Shown piece by piece: positions 52,401-64,000 of a stretch of 64,000 nt of DNA. The stretch is from Paragordius varius (lineage: Eukaryota > Nematomorpha), in assembly GCA_964247055.1 (NCBI GenBank), contig OZ176052.1, positions 1,488,001 to 1,552,000 on the forward strand, given 5' to 3'. Both the position numbers and the translations under genes were made by a program. The notes under the pieces are model-generated. The model was not told where the DNA came from. It searched no databases and saw only the letters and a list, made by a program, of their open reading frames with translations. The first letter of the stretch is position 1. Each line of letters opens with the position of its first letter.

Positions 52401-55400
52401 TTAATAAATCCCTTTTACCATTAAAAATACCTACTGGCCAATGATAGCTCTGGGAAGTTCTAAACTTTCTAGAGTACATAAACTTTACGATGTCATTAAA
52501 TATAAAAAAATGCAAAATTACGAATAAAAGCTAAGAAAAAACCTTTGAATATGTTCCTCATGTCCAATATGGTTAGGTGGTGTTGAGGAATGGCCATCAT
52601 TATTATTTGCATCACAGCTCCTTGACGACGTATTTAATGTATTCAAAGTTGAATTATTATTAACATTATTATTATCGCAGTAATTTGTTAAATGACTACT
52701 TAGGGGTGTAAAATAACCCGAATTATTTTTTTCCACCAACACATTCGTATTATTGTGAGATAAATTGGTATTATTATTTGAAGAATTATTAACTGCCGTT
52801 ATAATATTAGGGTCCATAACTTGAATATCATAATGGGTTTGTTTCGTTGCATCAGCATTAGTTGCTATGAGGGCATTTACACGTTTCTTTCTAGTAGCCA
52901 TATTTAAACGCCGTAAGTAACGACGTAAACTATCCTTCGAACATTTCAAATGGACAGGTAAACGTTCAATGATATCGGTGACCTGTGGTTGTTTGCAATT
53001 TACACATATGTATCGTTGGTAAAAGTTAAAATTTATGTGAAATTAAACTAAAGAATGTTCTATATATAAGGTAGAATTGAATTGGTTATGAATAATCTAT
53101 TCATGACGGCGACTGCAATTGTTAATAAAAATAACCAGTCAAGATTTTTTGAACATATTATAAAACTGATTGTAAAATAAAATTTCAACAATTTTCATTT
53201 ATTGATGTCACTAATAAAAGCGATTTTGACTGATTATACCCTTGAGTGCTGCATTCATAAGCGGCAAGCCGATTATTATTTATGAATGCCATTTAATATA
53301 TTATTAATTTAGCTTATGTCAGTTTAAATTTTGTACATGGATTTACAATTATATATTATGGAAAAAAAACGTGAAAATAAGAAAATTTATAACATGCCAT
53401 AACTATAATTGTTATCACGTTAAAATTTGGGGAAAAAATGAATGTTTTTAATTAAAATGCCTGGTTAAACAATTAGTTTAGGAAAAAAAATGAAATAGCA
53501 ATATTTTTAACTAAATATTAAAAAATAATGAATCTGACAAACAAAATTTATTATACCTTTAAGGTGGTTTGTAAGGCGTCAAGATTAACCGGTTCCCCCG
53601 ATTTTTCGTGCAGAGAAGCCGATTGTTGTAAAATGGACATTCTGTGATTTTCGATAATTTCTTTTATGGCACGTTCGCGTTCATCTTCAAAGCGTTTAAT
53701 TTTATTCTTGAATGGTTGTGGCGTAAAAGCTATACAATAATAATAATTATAATATTTATATTGATAAAAAATGAAAATATAAGACTTTAAAAGAAACTTT
53801 AAGTCGTTTAATTTGATTTTTAAACGGTTTTTATAGTTCAAATTAATCCTTGAACAATTCAAATTCACCCTAAAATTAAATTATGTGTTTTCGAACTAAT
53901 ATGACCCATTATTAATAAGAATTATATCTTTATGGCATAGATTATTATTTTTTTAGTATTATTTTAATTTAAAACAAAATTTTTACTATTTAAAAACATA
54001 TAAAAATATAGGTAATTTTAATCTTAAAAAAGATATATTTTATTTATGGGTGAATTTGAATTATAATGGTATAAAAATATTAATTATGGACTAAAAATGA
54101 AGATACATGAGATAAAAAGTAAAAGACATCGCTTAATCCAATTTTGTGCAATGTCGTTTTAAATGGTAATAATAAAAATAAATATTTTTATATATAATTC
54201 TGTGATTCAAAAGAGGGTAGTAAATTTTGTCAAAGTTCAATGATTTAAATAAGCTCATAAAGCAGGCTCAAAATATATTATTTTAAATTGAGTTAGGATA
54301 TCTGATTATATTCATAGGGTTAATATTTTAATTAGGTTGATTCAAAACAATGATCCGGAGTTAAAATAAATTAGAAAGCCAAGGAAGTTTGCAGCGATAG
54401 AACAAAACCCTTTTTAAATAATTCCGAAACATTGTTGTAAATATATGATTATTGTAATTGTTAAAGGATTAATATTAACTGTTTTTGTAAAATATTTGAC
54501 TATTATTTTTTTCTTTTAAAACGAGATGTGTTTTTTCCAAAACTTATATGCTTTATCCGAAGGAAATAGTGCTCAATAACAAACAACGTTATATTTAGCC
54601 TGTTTTTTGCGATAATATTACCTAAACATATGAATTTTGCCGTTTAAACAATGGATATTATTATATGTATGTTATTGGGGTAAAAATATTTATTATCCTC
54701 TTTGTTTGATATTCAAAAATATTTTTTATTACGGTTCATTAGATAATTACTCGATATAAACCAATCGCTTTTTATGTATATACAGTATAAATATATAATA
54801 AATATAAAATATGGCTATTCAAACGTAGAAATAATTTAAAATTAAGGGAAAACCACCAATTGTTTTTATCGTTGTATTATACCCTTTTTTTACTTTTTAA
54901 ATTTTTATAATAAAATAATTATAATTAGAATATATATATATTTTTTTTTCTTATTGGTTTTATTGTAAAGAGCATTATTATAGGTTATTAAGTTAAATAG
55001 TAATATATATCTAAACACACAAATTTTTCACTTAAATATGAATATTTGAAAAAATATGAATTTTACTAAACTCACATACATTTGCATTTCTCTATTAACC
55101 AATTAAAATACCCTTATAACCAATAATAAAACTGTTTCCTATACTGTATTTACATAAAAAATCATACAAAAAAGTTTGCTTTCGAAAAAAGCCAAATAAA
55201 TTTACGTGATTTTCCATCTTTCCAACATGGGGAAGATATGCTACTATTACTGACTGTTTGAGATATTGAATTATTTCCGTTTCCATTTCCATTCGAAATC
55301 AAATTATCATTTGAACCGCAAACATAAACACTTTCAGCATTCATCATATATGTTGAATGAAGGCTATTGGGTAGCGTAATAGAATTATTGGGGAGGGAAC

Positions 55401-58400
55401 AATTGGCGCTATTCGTAGCACACGAATTAACACTGTCCTCAATGTGTCGTCTAATTTCTTCATCTGTGTTCCTATTATTACTGTTATTATTATCGGTTGC
55501 GTTTGAAACTCCGGGTAAGGATATTACGCTTACACCTATAATCAAAATAAAATTATGGAAATAAAACACAAAAAGTAGCGATGGCTTATTATAAAGGATT
55601 TTTATATTTTTTAATCCTAATTGTTTTCTACTTAACATATATCAATTGCAAAATATAAATTATAAACTTATTAAAAATCTCTTTATACCACAAGTTGTAA
55701 TAATTACAACTGGTTTTAGATTTTAAAAAAATTTACCTATTATATTTTGCCATCAAAATTTAAATGTACTCATACAATGGCAAAAATTTTGCATTTTCGC
55801 ATTATTTATATATTTTTGATAAATATAATATATAAAAAGGATTTTAATATATTAAATACAATCCTGTATATATTAATTTGGCAATCAATGCTACTATTTT
55901 TGAGTATTGTTAAAAGATTAATTTTAAAAAAATTATTTATAAAAAAAATATTTTTTCGAGTTAAAAGGGTTTTACCCCCTGTGCGAGATCGTAAGCCACG
56001 AATTTCACATCCTTCAGGAACCGAATCGACTAAACTCTTTCTAGGACCGCCCGGGTAATCGGGTCGAGTAAGTTTGAGGTATTTGTAAAGTGAACTTTGT
56101 GACACTTTAAGGAGTTCGGCTAATTTCCTGACATTAAGTTCTGATAGCCCCGATGATGCTAACATATCTATAGTCAAAAAAATATCGATTTAATTAATAT
56201 ACAAGAGACTGCGCAAAAAAAATTCATAATAAAAGTCATATACAATTCAGATTTTTGTCATAGTGGTTGGCAAAAAAATGCAAAAATACTTTTTGTGGGA
56301 AGGAAAAAATAAGCACAAAAAAATTTCCATAATTAATCAATAAAACTGGACTAACCCATAAAAAATTAGCAATTTTAAATTCACCCTTTAACATTTCTTA
56401 AACCTGGAACAAACCTTTGAATTTAATTAAATTTCAACAATTCATAAATAAAGAAATTATTAGATTTAATATATGATTGATTTAAGAATCTATTAAAATT
56501 ATAAAAAACTGACTTAAAATTTAATTTTTTATTAAATTAGACTAGTAAAAGTCAAAATGATTATATATTTTAGACCAAAAATACATAAATGTATGTTAAA
56601 TAAAAATTTAAAGTAGCATGAAGTTTACAAAATATGGAATTAAAATAAATAAAATTAACCCTCTCGTAAGCTTTCTTCGTATAAAATCGTTTTCCAAAAT
56701 TTTATAAATACAATTTGAATTTAATAATAAAAGTTTAGAGTTTATATTTTGTGTATAAAAAATTTAAAAAAATATATAATACAAAATTTATTTAAAACTT
56801 GTGAATGCATCGTCGTTATTCATCCCGTCAATAGCTTCGGAAACATTGGTTTCTAAAAAAGCACAGTAGAGAGAGACATTCCAAAAAATAAATGGATGAT
56901 AAAAATATAATTCTTTACAACAATGTAAATAAGATGGATAAAGCAAAAGGTTTATAAAAAACAATAAATTGGTCATAATGGTCTAAATGCCATTCGTCTC
57001 GCCTGCTTTTTATTATTTATATATATTCGGTTTTAATAAACTTATTTTATATTATGTATGATTTAAAAATTATACTTAGCAATGTACATTTAAGTTTTTT
57101 TTATGTTAACCAATAAAAACCCTTATGGCCATAACCATGTCTGTTCACTGTATATGATTTATCAAAAAAGTAAAGATGAGAATTAAAGTATTACAATAAA
57201 ATTTTGCATAAATAATACCATCGATCCCATTCGTTTTTTGTTTTTTCCTACCACTCTGTCTCCTTATAGCTTCTTCGATAAGAGCATCAGCTTCAAGCAT
57301 TTTTTCTCGAGTCCATTTTATGTATTTGCGTTTATTGTAATTATGATCGGCCGGTGATACCGATGCATTCGAACTTCCACCCATTATTGATTTATTGGGG
57401 TCATTCATATCCATATTATTAGCGTTGTTATCGAAAGCGGTAAATTTTAGGCTTCCCTGACTTCCTATAGATTTGGATTTGGGTCTTCTCTTTTTAGAAT
57501 TATTTCTTGTGGGTCTTGAACCGGTTTTAGCATTCATTTTAGATGAACTTTGGCTTGGCGTTAATGAACCGATCGTGGTGGGGTTTAATTGTTTCGAGCC
57601 GACTTCATGTAATATAAATAATAAATACCATTAAGAATTTTTTTTTAATGAGTGTATAACAAATGACCATTTACAATATTTATATAACTATGTGAATCAC
57701 CTGTTGATCCAGTTGAGAGATCATTTTCTCGTGATATGTTAGAGTTAATGCTTTGATTTTGGAGTTGAGCTATAGAAAAGATAATTACTGACTAAAAAAT
57801 TACCGATATGGTTTGGTGTTAAGCCTTGATGATCTTGTAAATAATTTTGAGCAAAATTGTACCCCATCATTTGATCCACTATAAATAATTTACGTAAATC
57901 ATACTTAATAATTTGGATGGAATGACATAGCCTGTACCATCAATCTGTATTTATTATAAAAAGTGAAATCATTTAATATATAACACCCAATAATGGCATA
58001 AAATTAATAAAATATATTTTACAGATAGATCAGAATTAAGTTTTGCTTTATCACATTCATTTTGATGGTTGATTGCACTTTGGTTGACATTTGTGTTAGC
58101 AGAGGAAGCAGACGAACATTTAGAAAATATTTGGTTTAAAACGGAAAAGTCAGACGATTCATGATCGAGAGTGGTTTTGGGATCACGATGCCCACCGGTC
58201 ATTGAACAATTGGGGGAATGAATGACTAAAACAGTTACATCACAGCAAGAAGCATGAAATGTTTGAGAACAAATGCGAGAACTCGTCAAATTTTCATTCC
58301 TGGCAAAATAAAAAGAGCGCAAAATGGTAAAATATATTCTAAAATTAGAAGATCGTGGAATATGGAAATATTGGTTTTAATAAGATACGCCAATTTATTT

Positions 58401-60239
58401 AAACTATATGCAATGGGGCAATTTTAATTTGTAGTCAATGATAAATTCTCGCCCATTACTGGTTACAAAGCAGTCACAACACAACATATTTTCATATTCA
58501 ACAATTACTTTATGATTTCCTAACCCAATCTATTGGTCTACGAAAGAGAATATACCTCTTAAAAGGCGCATATATTTCTTGAGTACTGAGTTCCCATAAA
58601 TCTGGTTTAAGATCTTCGTCGGGTGTTTCATTAGTATCTTTGGAACGATTATTATTGTTACTACCATCATTTTGATGGGATTGTGACATTATAGATGGAT
58701 ATTTTAGATGTGACTTTAATATTGTGGGCGTAAGAATGGCCGACCTTATAAAGGCTAAAAAATTGGTCATAGCTATCCCACCGTTGGCAAGCTGAGAGCC
58801 TCCATTTGTTTGTTGAAGCATGTTTGAAGGATGATATATCGATGAAGCTGGTGTGGGAATTAGGTTGGATATATTGCTTAAATTCAGCTGATGATTCTGT
58901 TCTTGGTGCTGTTGATGGGAATTATTGTGTGGAATAGGAATGGGAATAGGAGCCGCTATGAATGGCTCCTTAAGTAATCCAGAATTATTTAGATTGTGTA
59001 AAATGTTTTCAACATTACTTCCTCCGCCTAATCCTCCAATACCATTGTTATTACCAGATCCTGTACATCAAACGATATAGAAAATGATTATGGTAATATT
59101 TATGGCAAATATATTGTTGGACCACAAAAAACTAACAGTAACTTTATCCATTCACCATGCATAGTCTTTGGAATTTTCAAATTACGACATAAAATAAATA
59201 ATCTAAACTTAGAAAAAACCTACGATAAAAAACCAAAATACCCAAGTTATTAGGATTGAAAAGATTAGTAGGTAACGTGGATCGTGACAAAAAGTTTGGT
59301 TGTAGGTACGGATATGACATAAATGGCGAAATGTTTTGATTTGAGATATCCAACGGAGATATTGAGGAAGGGATATTGAGTGTGGGATTTAGTCCAAAGT
59401 TAAATCCTAACAATTAAAATAAAAAATATATTTAAAATCAATTAAAAACTGATTAGGAATCCCTGGAGGTGATTTAAATATCTGAGGTAGGTATAATTTA
59501 TTATTCATATACAATATGACTTATATCAGGGGTGTCCAACACGCGACCCTCCAAAAAAATTTCAGCCTGCGAGATATTTTGAATACAAAATTTTATAAAA
59601 TCTAAGTAGTTTTTATAAACAAATTTTTTTAATAACGCTTTCCGAATACGACAATGAACTGGTAAATATTGATAAAATGGATAGTATTTCTCAGTCAGTT
59701 TGAAATTTAATAAAAATATTTATCATAGCCGATATATATTTTAAATGAGGCCCATGGAATTCTTGGACCCGAAAATGCACCCGCGAAAACATTTATATAT
59801 ATATAATATATGTAATTGGAAAAGTAAAAAAACAATAGTTATTCCTACCTCCTTGTGGCGTGACATTAAAATCATGATTTTGTGTTTGATGATTATTCAT
59901 GATTAGGGCAGCATTGTCGGTTTGAAGGAAGGTTGGGGTAAGGGGTGCACCACCACACATACTAAAGCTTTGACCCCGATTAATTCCAACATTGTTTGTG
60001 TTATTGACGGCCCCAAGGAATTGTTCGACACCCAACACATTATTATTACATTGACTACTATTTACAATGTTGCCATTGTTAAGATACGATGATACAGAGC
60101 AACTTTGTTGCGTTATTAAAACATTGTTATCATAACCAACTCCGTTGAACCCATTTATGTTACTGGGTGTGGACAGGGCACTTATAATCGATTTCAAACA
60201 ACTCGACAAATATTCGGCAGTCATGTTACCAACATCCAT
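49446..60239 (-). CDS. Large Asn-rich protein with helix-turn-helix-like segments, unassigned
   Basis: Sixteen exons join in frame to 1,400 codons: 60239-59849, 59406-59242, 59060-58556, 58299-58023, 57944-57905, 57878-57804, 57769-57701, 57602-57219, 56852-56799, 56167-55976, 55535-55206, 53729-53557, 52982-52543, 52097-51256, 50066-49949, 49925-49781. A last exon ends at TAA 49446-49448 with unclear start. The first exon may be preceded by others (an acceptor AG lies at 60251-60250). Most of it is Asn/Ser/Gln-rich. Conserved-looking, less AT-rich parts are TPDEDLKPDLWELSTQEIY, a basic KKRRPKSKS, KYIKWTREKMLEADALIEEA, SELNVRKLAELLKVSQSSLY followed by TRPDYPGGPRKS, PFKNKIKRFEDERERAIKEI, and VTDIIERLPVHLKCSKDSLR-RYLRRLN. 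The last two faintly recall the ubinuclein middle domain (LPCSKDxLLKRAxKL). A nuclear DNA- or chromatin-binding role is inference. Introns of 23, 26 and 34 nt occur. Confidence 0.75.
53828..54073. mobile_element. Foldback-like MITE family, copy g
   Basis: TTATAGTTCAAATTAATCCT ... GGGTGAATTTGAATTATAAT, with only one or two repeat units per arm and the usual core. It sits 99 bp beyond the splice acceptor of the 53729-53557 exon. Confidence 0.75.
59527..59790. mobile_element. hAT-type MITE, copy 3 (right end lost)
   Basis: Starts CAGGGGTGTCCAACACGCGA, the best-preserved left end of this family. Shared internal blocks are TAACGCTTTCCGAATACGACAATGAACTGG and TGCACCCGCGAAAACATTT. The expected right end TTGGACACCCCTG is missing. 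Confidence 0.75.
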
Positions 60240-60316
60240 ACATGAGGCCTATAAAATAGATATGGTTATGTATTGTAAGAAAGATAAAGACCGATATATA
60301 CCTAATTAATTCAAAA

Positions 60317-60582
60317 TATACCTTTTGGAATTCAAATTCACCCTCGAACAAATCAAATTCACTCTTGAACTATACAAATTTACCCTAAAAATAAATTATG
60401 GATTTTCGGGCTAATATATTAAAACATTATTGAATAAATCTTTTTGACATAGTTTATTAATTCTTCAGTGTTATAATTTTGAACAAAATTACAATTTTTT
60501 TAATTATAAAAAATATAGGTAATTTTTAATCTTAAAAACAGATAATTTATTTTAGGGTGATTTGAAGTGTAAATGGTATATC
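60317..60582. mobile_element. Foldback-like MITE family, copy h
   Basis: Starts AATATACCTTTTGGAATTCA and ends GATTTGAAGTGTAAATGGTATA, with three repeat units in the left arm, one in the right, and the family core. Confidence 0.8.
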
Positions 60583-63047
60583 AATACTGTGAAAAATGTA
60601 ACTACGATTTTGTGCAAAATGAGGATACAAATCTGTCATCTTAATGTTTCAAATTCAATTTTAACCTTTACACAAGTAATAGTTTCTATCATGCAATATT
60701 TCCCCAAATAAATTAAATAATCTAAATGAGGGATTTTTAACTGAATTCTAGAGCACCTTCCAATAAAAAAGGCGCCCAAATTGCTCAAGAGATAATTATC
60801 GATTAAAGATTATAGAAAGCGACCGCTGCTTTTTGAACACATTTATATTCCAAACTTTGGCATAATATTGGATTGATTTAATATGTTGCGGCAAAAAACA
60901 TGTCATTTTATATTATGATTGGATACAGGGTTATAAAGTTTAACCAAAATACTCTCGGTACTCTTAATATTTTGGAAACATTGCGATTTCAGACAAAAAA
61001 GCAGAATCCTACAACTGATTGATTATTCTATAAAAATTATTTAAAGTAAGATTTTAAACCCTTACCGTTTAAACGTTTAAAGTAGGACGGATCGTATTAT
61101 AGCATTTAAAAAACTTACTCAACAAAAAAATTTTAAGGGCCTCAAAAAGCCGTTATTTATTTTGTCTTAAGAACCAAGCACTATATAATACCGATAAAAA
61201 TTTCACTGCTGTTTGATGACACATTTTCAGCTAATTATACTGAAAAAGTATTTAAGATTAATATATACATGGCCATAAAAAGAACTTTTAGGGCTGCGGT
61301 TTGAGTACCACTTATATAAGTGACTGACTGTTCTTGCAATTAAAAAACAAAATATTTTAAGATATAAATATAGGATTTCAGAGACCCTTTACCGTTTAAA
61401 CAATTTGAAATATTCGGTAAGGTACCTCAAAATTATATTATTAAAAAGAAATGATATTCCTTAAATTCATAATTCAGGTGTAATCTTATAAAAGCCTAAA
61501 CTATTATTAATATACATTTAATAAGTCATAATAAGTCAATAATAAAATTTAGCTCAAGTTTCTAAAAAATCAGATAATTTAAAAAATCTAAAGATAAGTT
61601 CCAAAAAAGTGGATGTTAAAATTAATTGGGATTGTTGGAAATTATTTAAGAAGACGACTTATAAATTTAGAAATGTAAAGTAAAGTTAAAAATAAAATAT
61701 TTTTAAAAACTTTGACACAATTTTTTTTTATTTTCCGAAAACAAAATAAAAATAAATTCTTAATCATGCTTTACGCTTAAAATTATAAAACATATTGGAT
61801 AATGAGAATAAAAAAAATGTAAAAAGTTACCTTTTCCACAAAATTTTGTGTTATGGAAGAAAAAAAGAGAATGAATCACTTTACAGTATTTCTATAAAAA
61901 AGAGGAAGAATGGTAATGTTATATATGTAGTATAGGCTCTGATTTTATTTTTAACTATACAAATTTTTTACATACATAAAAGCAACATTGTAGAAAAAGA
62001 TATAGCAAATGTTTATGATAAATAACACTAACACTCTTGTTGTAAAAATGATATTCACAGAATTTTTAATGCGTGTTTTACATTGCATGCTGCTAGTTAC
62101 ATGCTATAAAAAGTACAAAAAATGTAATGAGATGGAAAGGAGGAAAAGATAATATCATCTATTTTCTATAAAAAAAATGTGCTGCATAAAAAAAATATAA
62201 AAACAATGCGAAGGACTGACTATTTTATCTATATGAGGATAAAAACAAACAAGAAATGAATGTATGAAAAATAATGTGTTTTGTGTATTTGCTTGAAAAA
62301 TCATCATATAAAGTACAATTAATAAAATGTTTCTTAAACGGTGTTTATCTAAAATTAAAGGTGTAAATTATGTTTTCAATAGCTATTTTATAAAATCTAA
62401 AAAATTTAATCAATCTTCTAATTAAATTATTTAGCTTAAAAGCTAAAATTTAAAACCTTGTACCTCGGACTTAAATAAAAAAAAGTTGCATGAAATGGCT
62501 AAAAAATATCCGTATCTTCAAAATATTTTGACTATGAATTTTTGTATAAAAAATTAAATAAAAGAGTTATAAATTTTATGTATGAAAAATACAGAAATTT
62601 ATATATGTCAAATTTTGGTGTGAGTTATACTTTGGGAAATTCTAGAAGGATGGACATTTACTATTTGGGGTTAAACGGCGTATCCATGTATGAATGGCAA
62701 TAACATGCGCCAAACACCTTCATTATTATTTTTAGCTTAAAGCATAACACTTGAAATCTGAATTTAAATATATAATATACAAGCTGTGCCTGTCACATGT
62801 CGCTATGAAGTATTAGACACCATTGTGGATTTTTCTATAATATATTTTCCAATTATTAAATGTTTTATATTAATTTTAACTTAGGTGTATTTTTCATTAT
62901 ACACAATGGTTAATATAGAGGCTCTTGTATAAAAATTTTGCCTTAAACAAATTTTATTGCCATGATTTTATCCTGGTAGTATCAATATTCGGAAATGGTT
63001 AATAACCACTTTTATATATGGATCTGAATTTAACATATAGTATGGAT
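60583..63047. other. Gene-poor AT-rich region
   Basis: Contains the dispersed-repeat relative at about 61110-61320 (see 27330-27845). Otherwise no exon, RNA gene or bounded repeat could be supported. If the Asn-rich gene has more 5' exons, they would lie here. Confidence 0.45.
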
Positions 63048-64000
63048 AAGGTGACCAGACGTCCCGCTTTTTCACACTTTGTCCCGCGTCCCGCTACGTT
63101 TTTAAAATCGCTTTTTCACGATTATCTAAAAAATTTTTTTTATCCGTTTAAATTTTTTATCATAAAATATATTTTAAGTTATTCAATTTTAAATTAAGAT
63201 TTTTTATTTTTAAATTAAAAATATTTATTTTTTTCGTATTTATATCATATGATTATACACTTTGCTTCCTACTACTGTCATCATTATCAAAAAGCCAAGT
63301 TAATACCACAAATCTCTAGATTAAAAGACAAATTAATACCGCAAATCGGTAGCTTAAAGGACAAATTGTACCACAAATCCGTACCTTACATGTTTGTTCC
63401 AGAAAATTAAGGTAATATAATAGTTATTATACTAATAGTAGTTTATAATATGAGCACAAAAAGAGGTTGTAAATTCAACGATAAATTAATGAAAGAATTT
63501 CCTTTTATCAAAACGAAGAATAAATCATTTATGTTTTTTATGCGAGGGGGAATTCACCCTAGAACATGGCGGCAAGCATGATATTACAAAGCAATTGTAA
63601 ACACAGAAACATAAAGAAATATTTGGATATAGCGGCATCATCTTACAAAATGAGTGATTTTTATCGAAAAACCGCTTTTGAAGAGGAAGAGAAGGATTTA
63701 CATTAGCCGAAGGCGTTTTATCTTTTCACGCCGTTTATCAAAATCATTCCTTTAGATCTATGGATTGTACCTCACAAGTTATTCGCACGTTATTCCATAA
63801 AAAATATACATGTGCCCGTACAAAGGCTGAAGCCATTGTGTGCAATGTCCTTTCGCCACAAATATTTTCTGAAATACAAAAAGATTTGCTGAAAATTAAT
63901 TTTTTATCTCTCTACTCTAATGCATCAAATCACCAAGAAACAAAATTATTTCCTACTTTAATAAGATATTTGGATTCAGAAACCGGAGTAAATAAAAATT
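63048..64000 (+). mobile_element. hAT element with ZBED-type transposase, left part, damaged
   Basis: The left end AAGGTGACCAGACGTCCCGC with repeated GTCCCGC motifs is a common hAT terminus. A transposase frame starts at 63450 (MSTKRGCKFNDKLMKEFPFI). It continues in another frame as FLCEGEFTLEHGGKHDITK (BED-like zinc-finger region of this group), then SSYKMSDFYRK, then SFHAVYQNHSFRSMDCTSQV, then AEAIVCNVLSPQIFSEIQKD. At least three frame changes and a stop lie in 63450-63720; from about 63705 it is open to the window edge. The right end is outside the window. Confidence 0.8.

Overview
The window is from an animal (metazoan) nuclear genome with very low GC content, estimated by eye at about one fifth to one quarter. 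The genes are spliced, use the standard code, and include animal families with conserved exons: CDK5 (PSSALRE helix), a CEP192/SPD-2-like centrosome protein, cornichon, the mitochondrial branched-chain E1-alpha subunit and a DUF229 protein. The introns are unusual. At least ten are only 23-35 nt, while others run from about 70 nt to over 4 kb because mobile elements fill them. Such tiny introns are known from mesozoans (dicyemids and orthonectids), so a lineage of that kind is my best guess; this is inference only.

Layout: 1-8.5 kb is repeat-rich and gene-poor (palindromic MITEs, dispersed repeats, a satellite, a Tc1-like fragment). CDK5 lies at 8.6-11.4 kb (minus, 10 exons, including one AT-AC U12-type intron). 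BCKDHA lies at 12.8-21.3 kb (minus, 7 exons); its largest intron holds an inverted pair of Harbinger remnants, MITEs and a tandem duplication that copies a splice donor. A DUF229 gene lies at 23.7-26.3 kb (minus, 2 exons). A CEP192/SPD-2-like gene lies at 28.5-45.4 kb (minus, 23 exons traced, about 1,989 aa). Its introns hold a LINE fragment, several MITEs and a 1.15-kb inverted-repeat element carrying a small open frame. Cornichon lies at 45.5-46.1 kb (plus, 4 exons, 143 aa), divergent from the CEP192-like gene across only 96 bp. A hAT element with an intact 8-bp target duplication lies at 47.5-48.9 kb. A large Asn-rich gene with helix-turn-helix-like segments lies at 49.4-60.2 kb (minus, 16 exons traced, at least 1,400 aa). 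The window ends inside a second, damaged hAT element (63.0-64.0 kb).

The host genes are unrelated housekeeping or cell-biology genes and do not form an operon or pathway. The clearest novelties are the ultra-short introns, the AT-AC intron in CDK5, the repeated splice donors in BCKDHA, the inverted-repeat element with a non-transposase open frame, a pair of C(GNA)G hairpins beside a poly-C tract, and a foldback-like MITE family whose inverted arms are built of short tandem repeats. Exon joins were made by eye from frame continuity, GT-AG (or AT-AC) signals and family resemblance. No tRNA, rRNA, CRISPR array, LTR element or retrovirus-like element was recognised.
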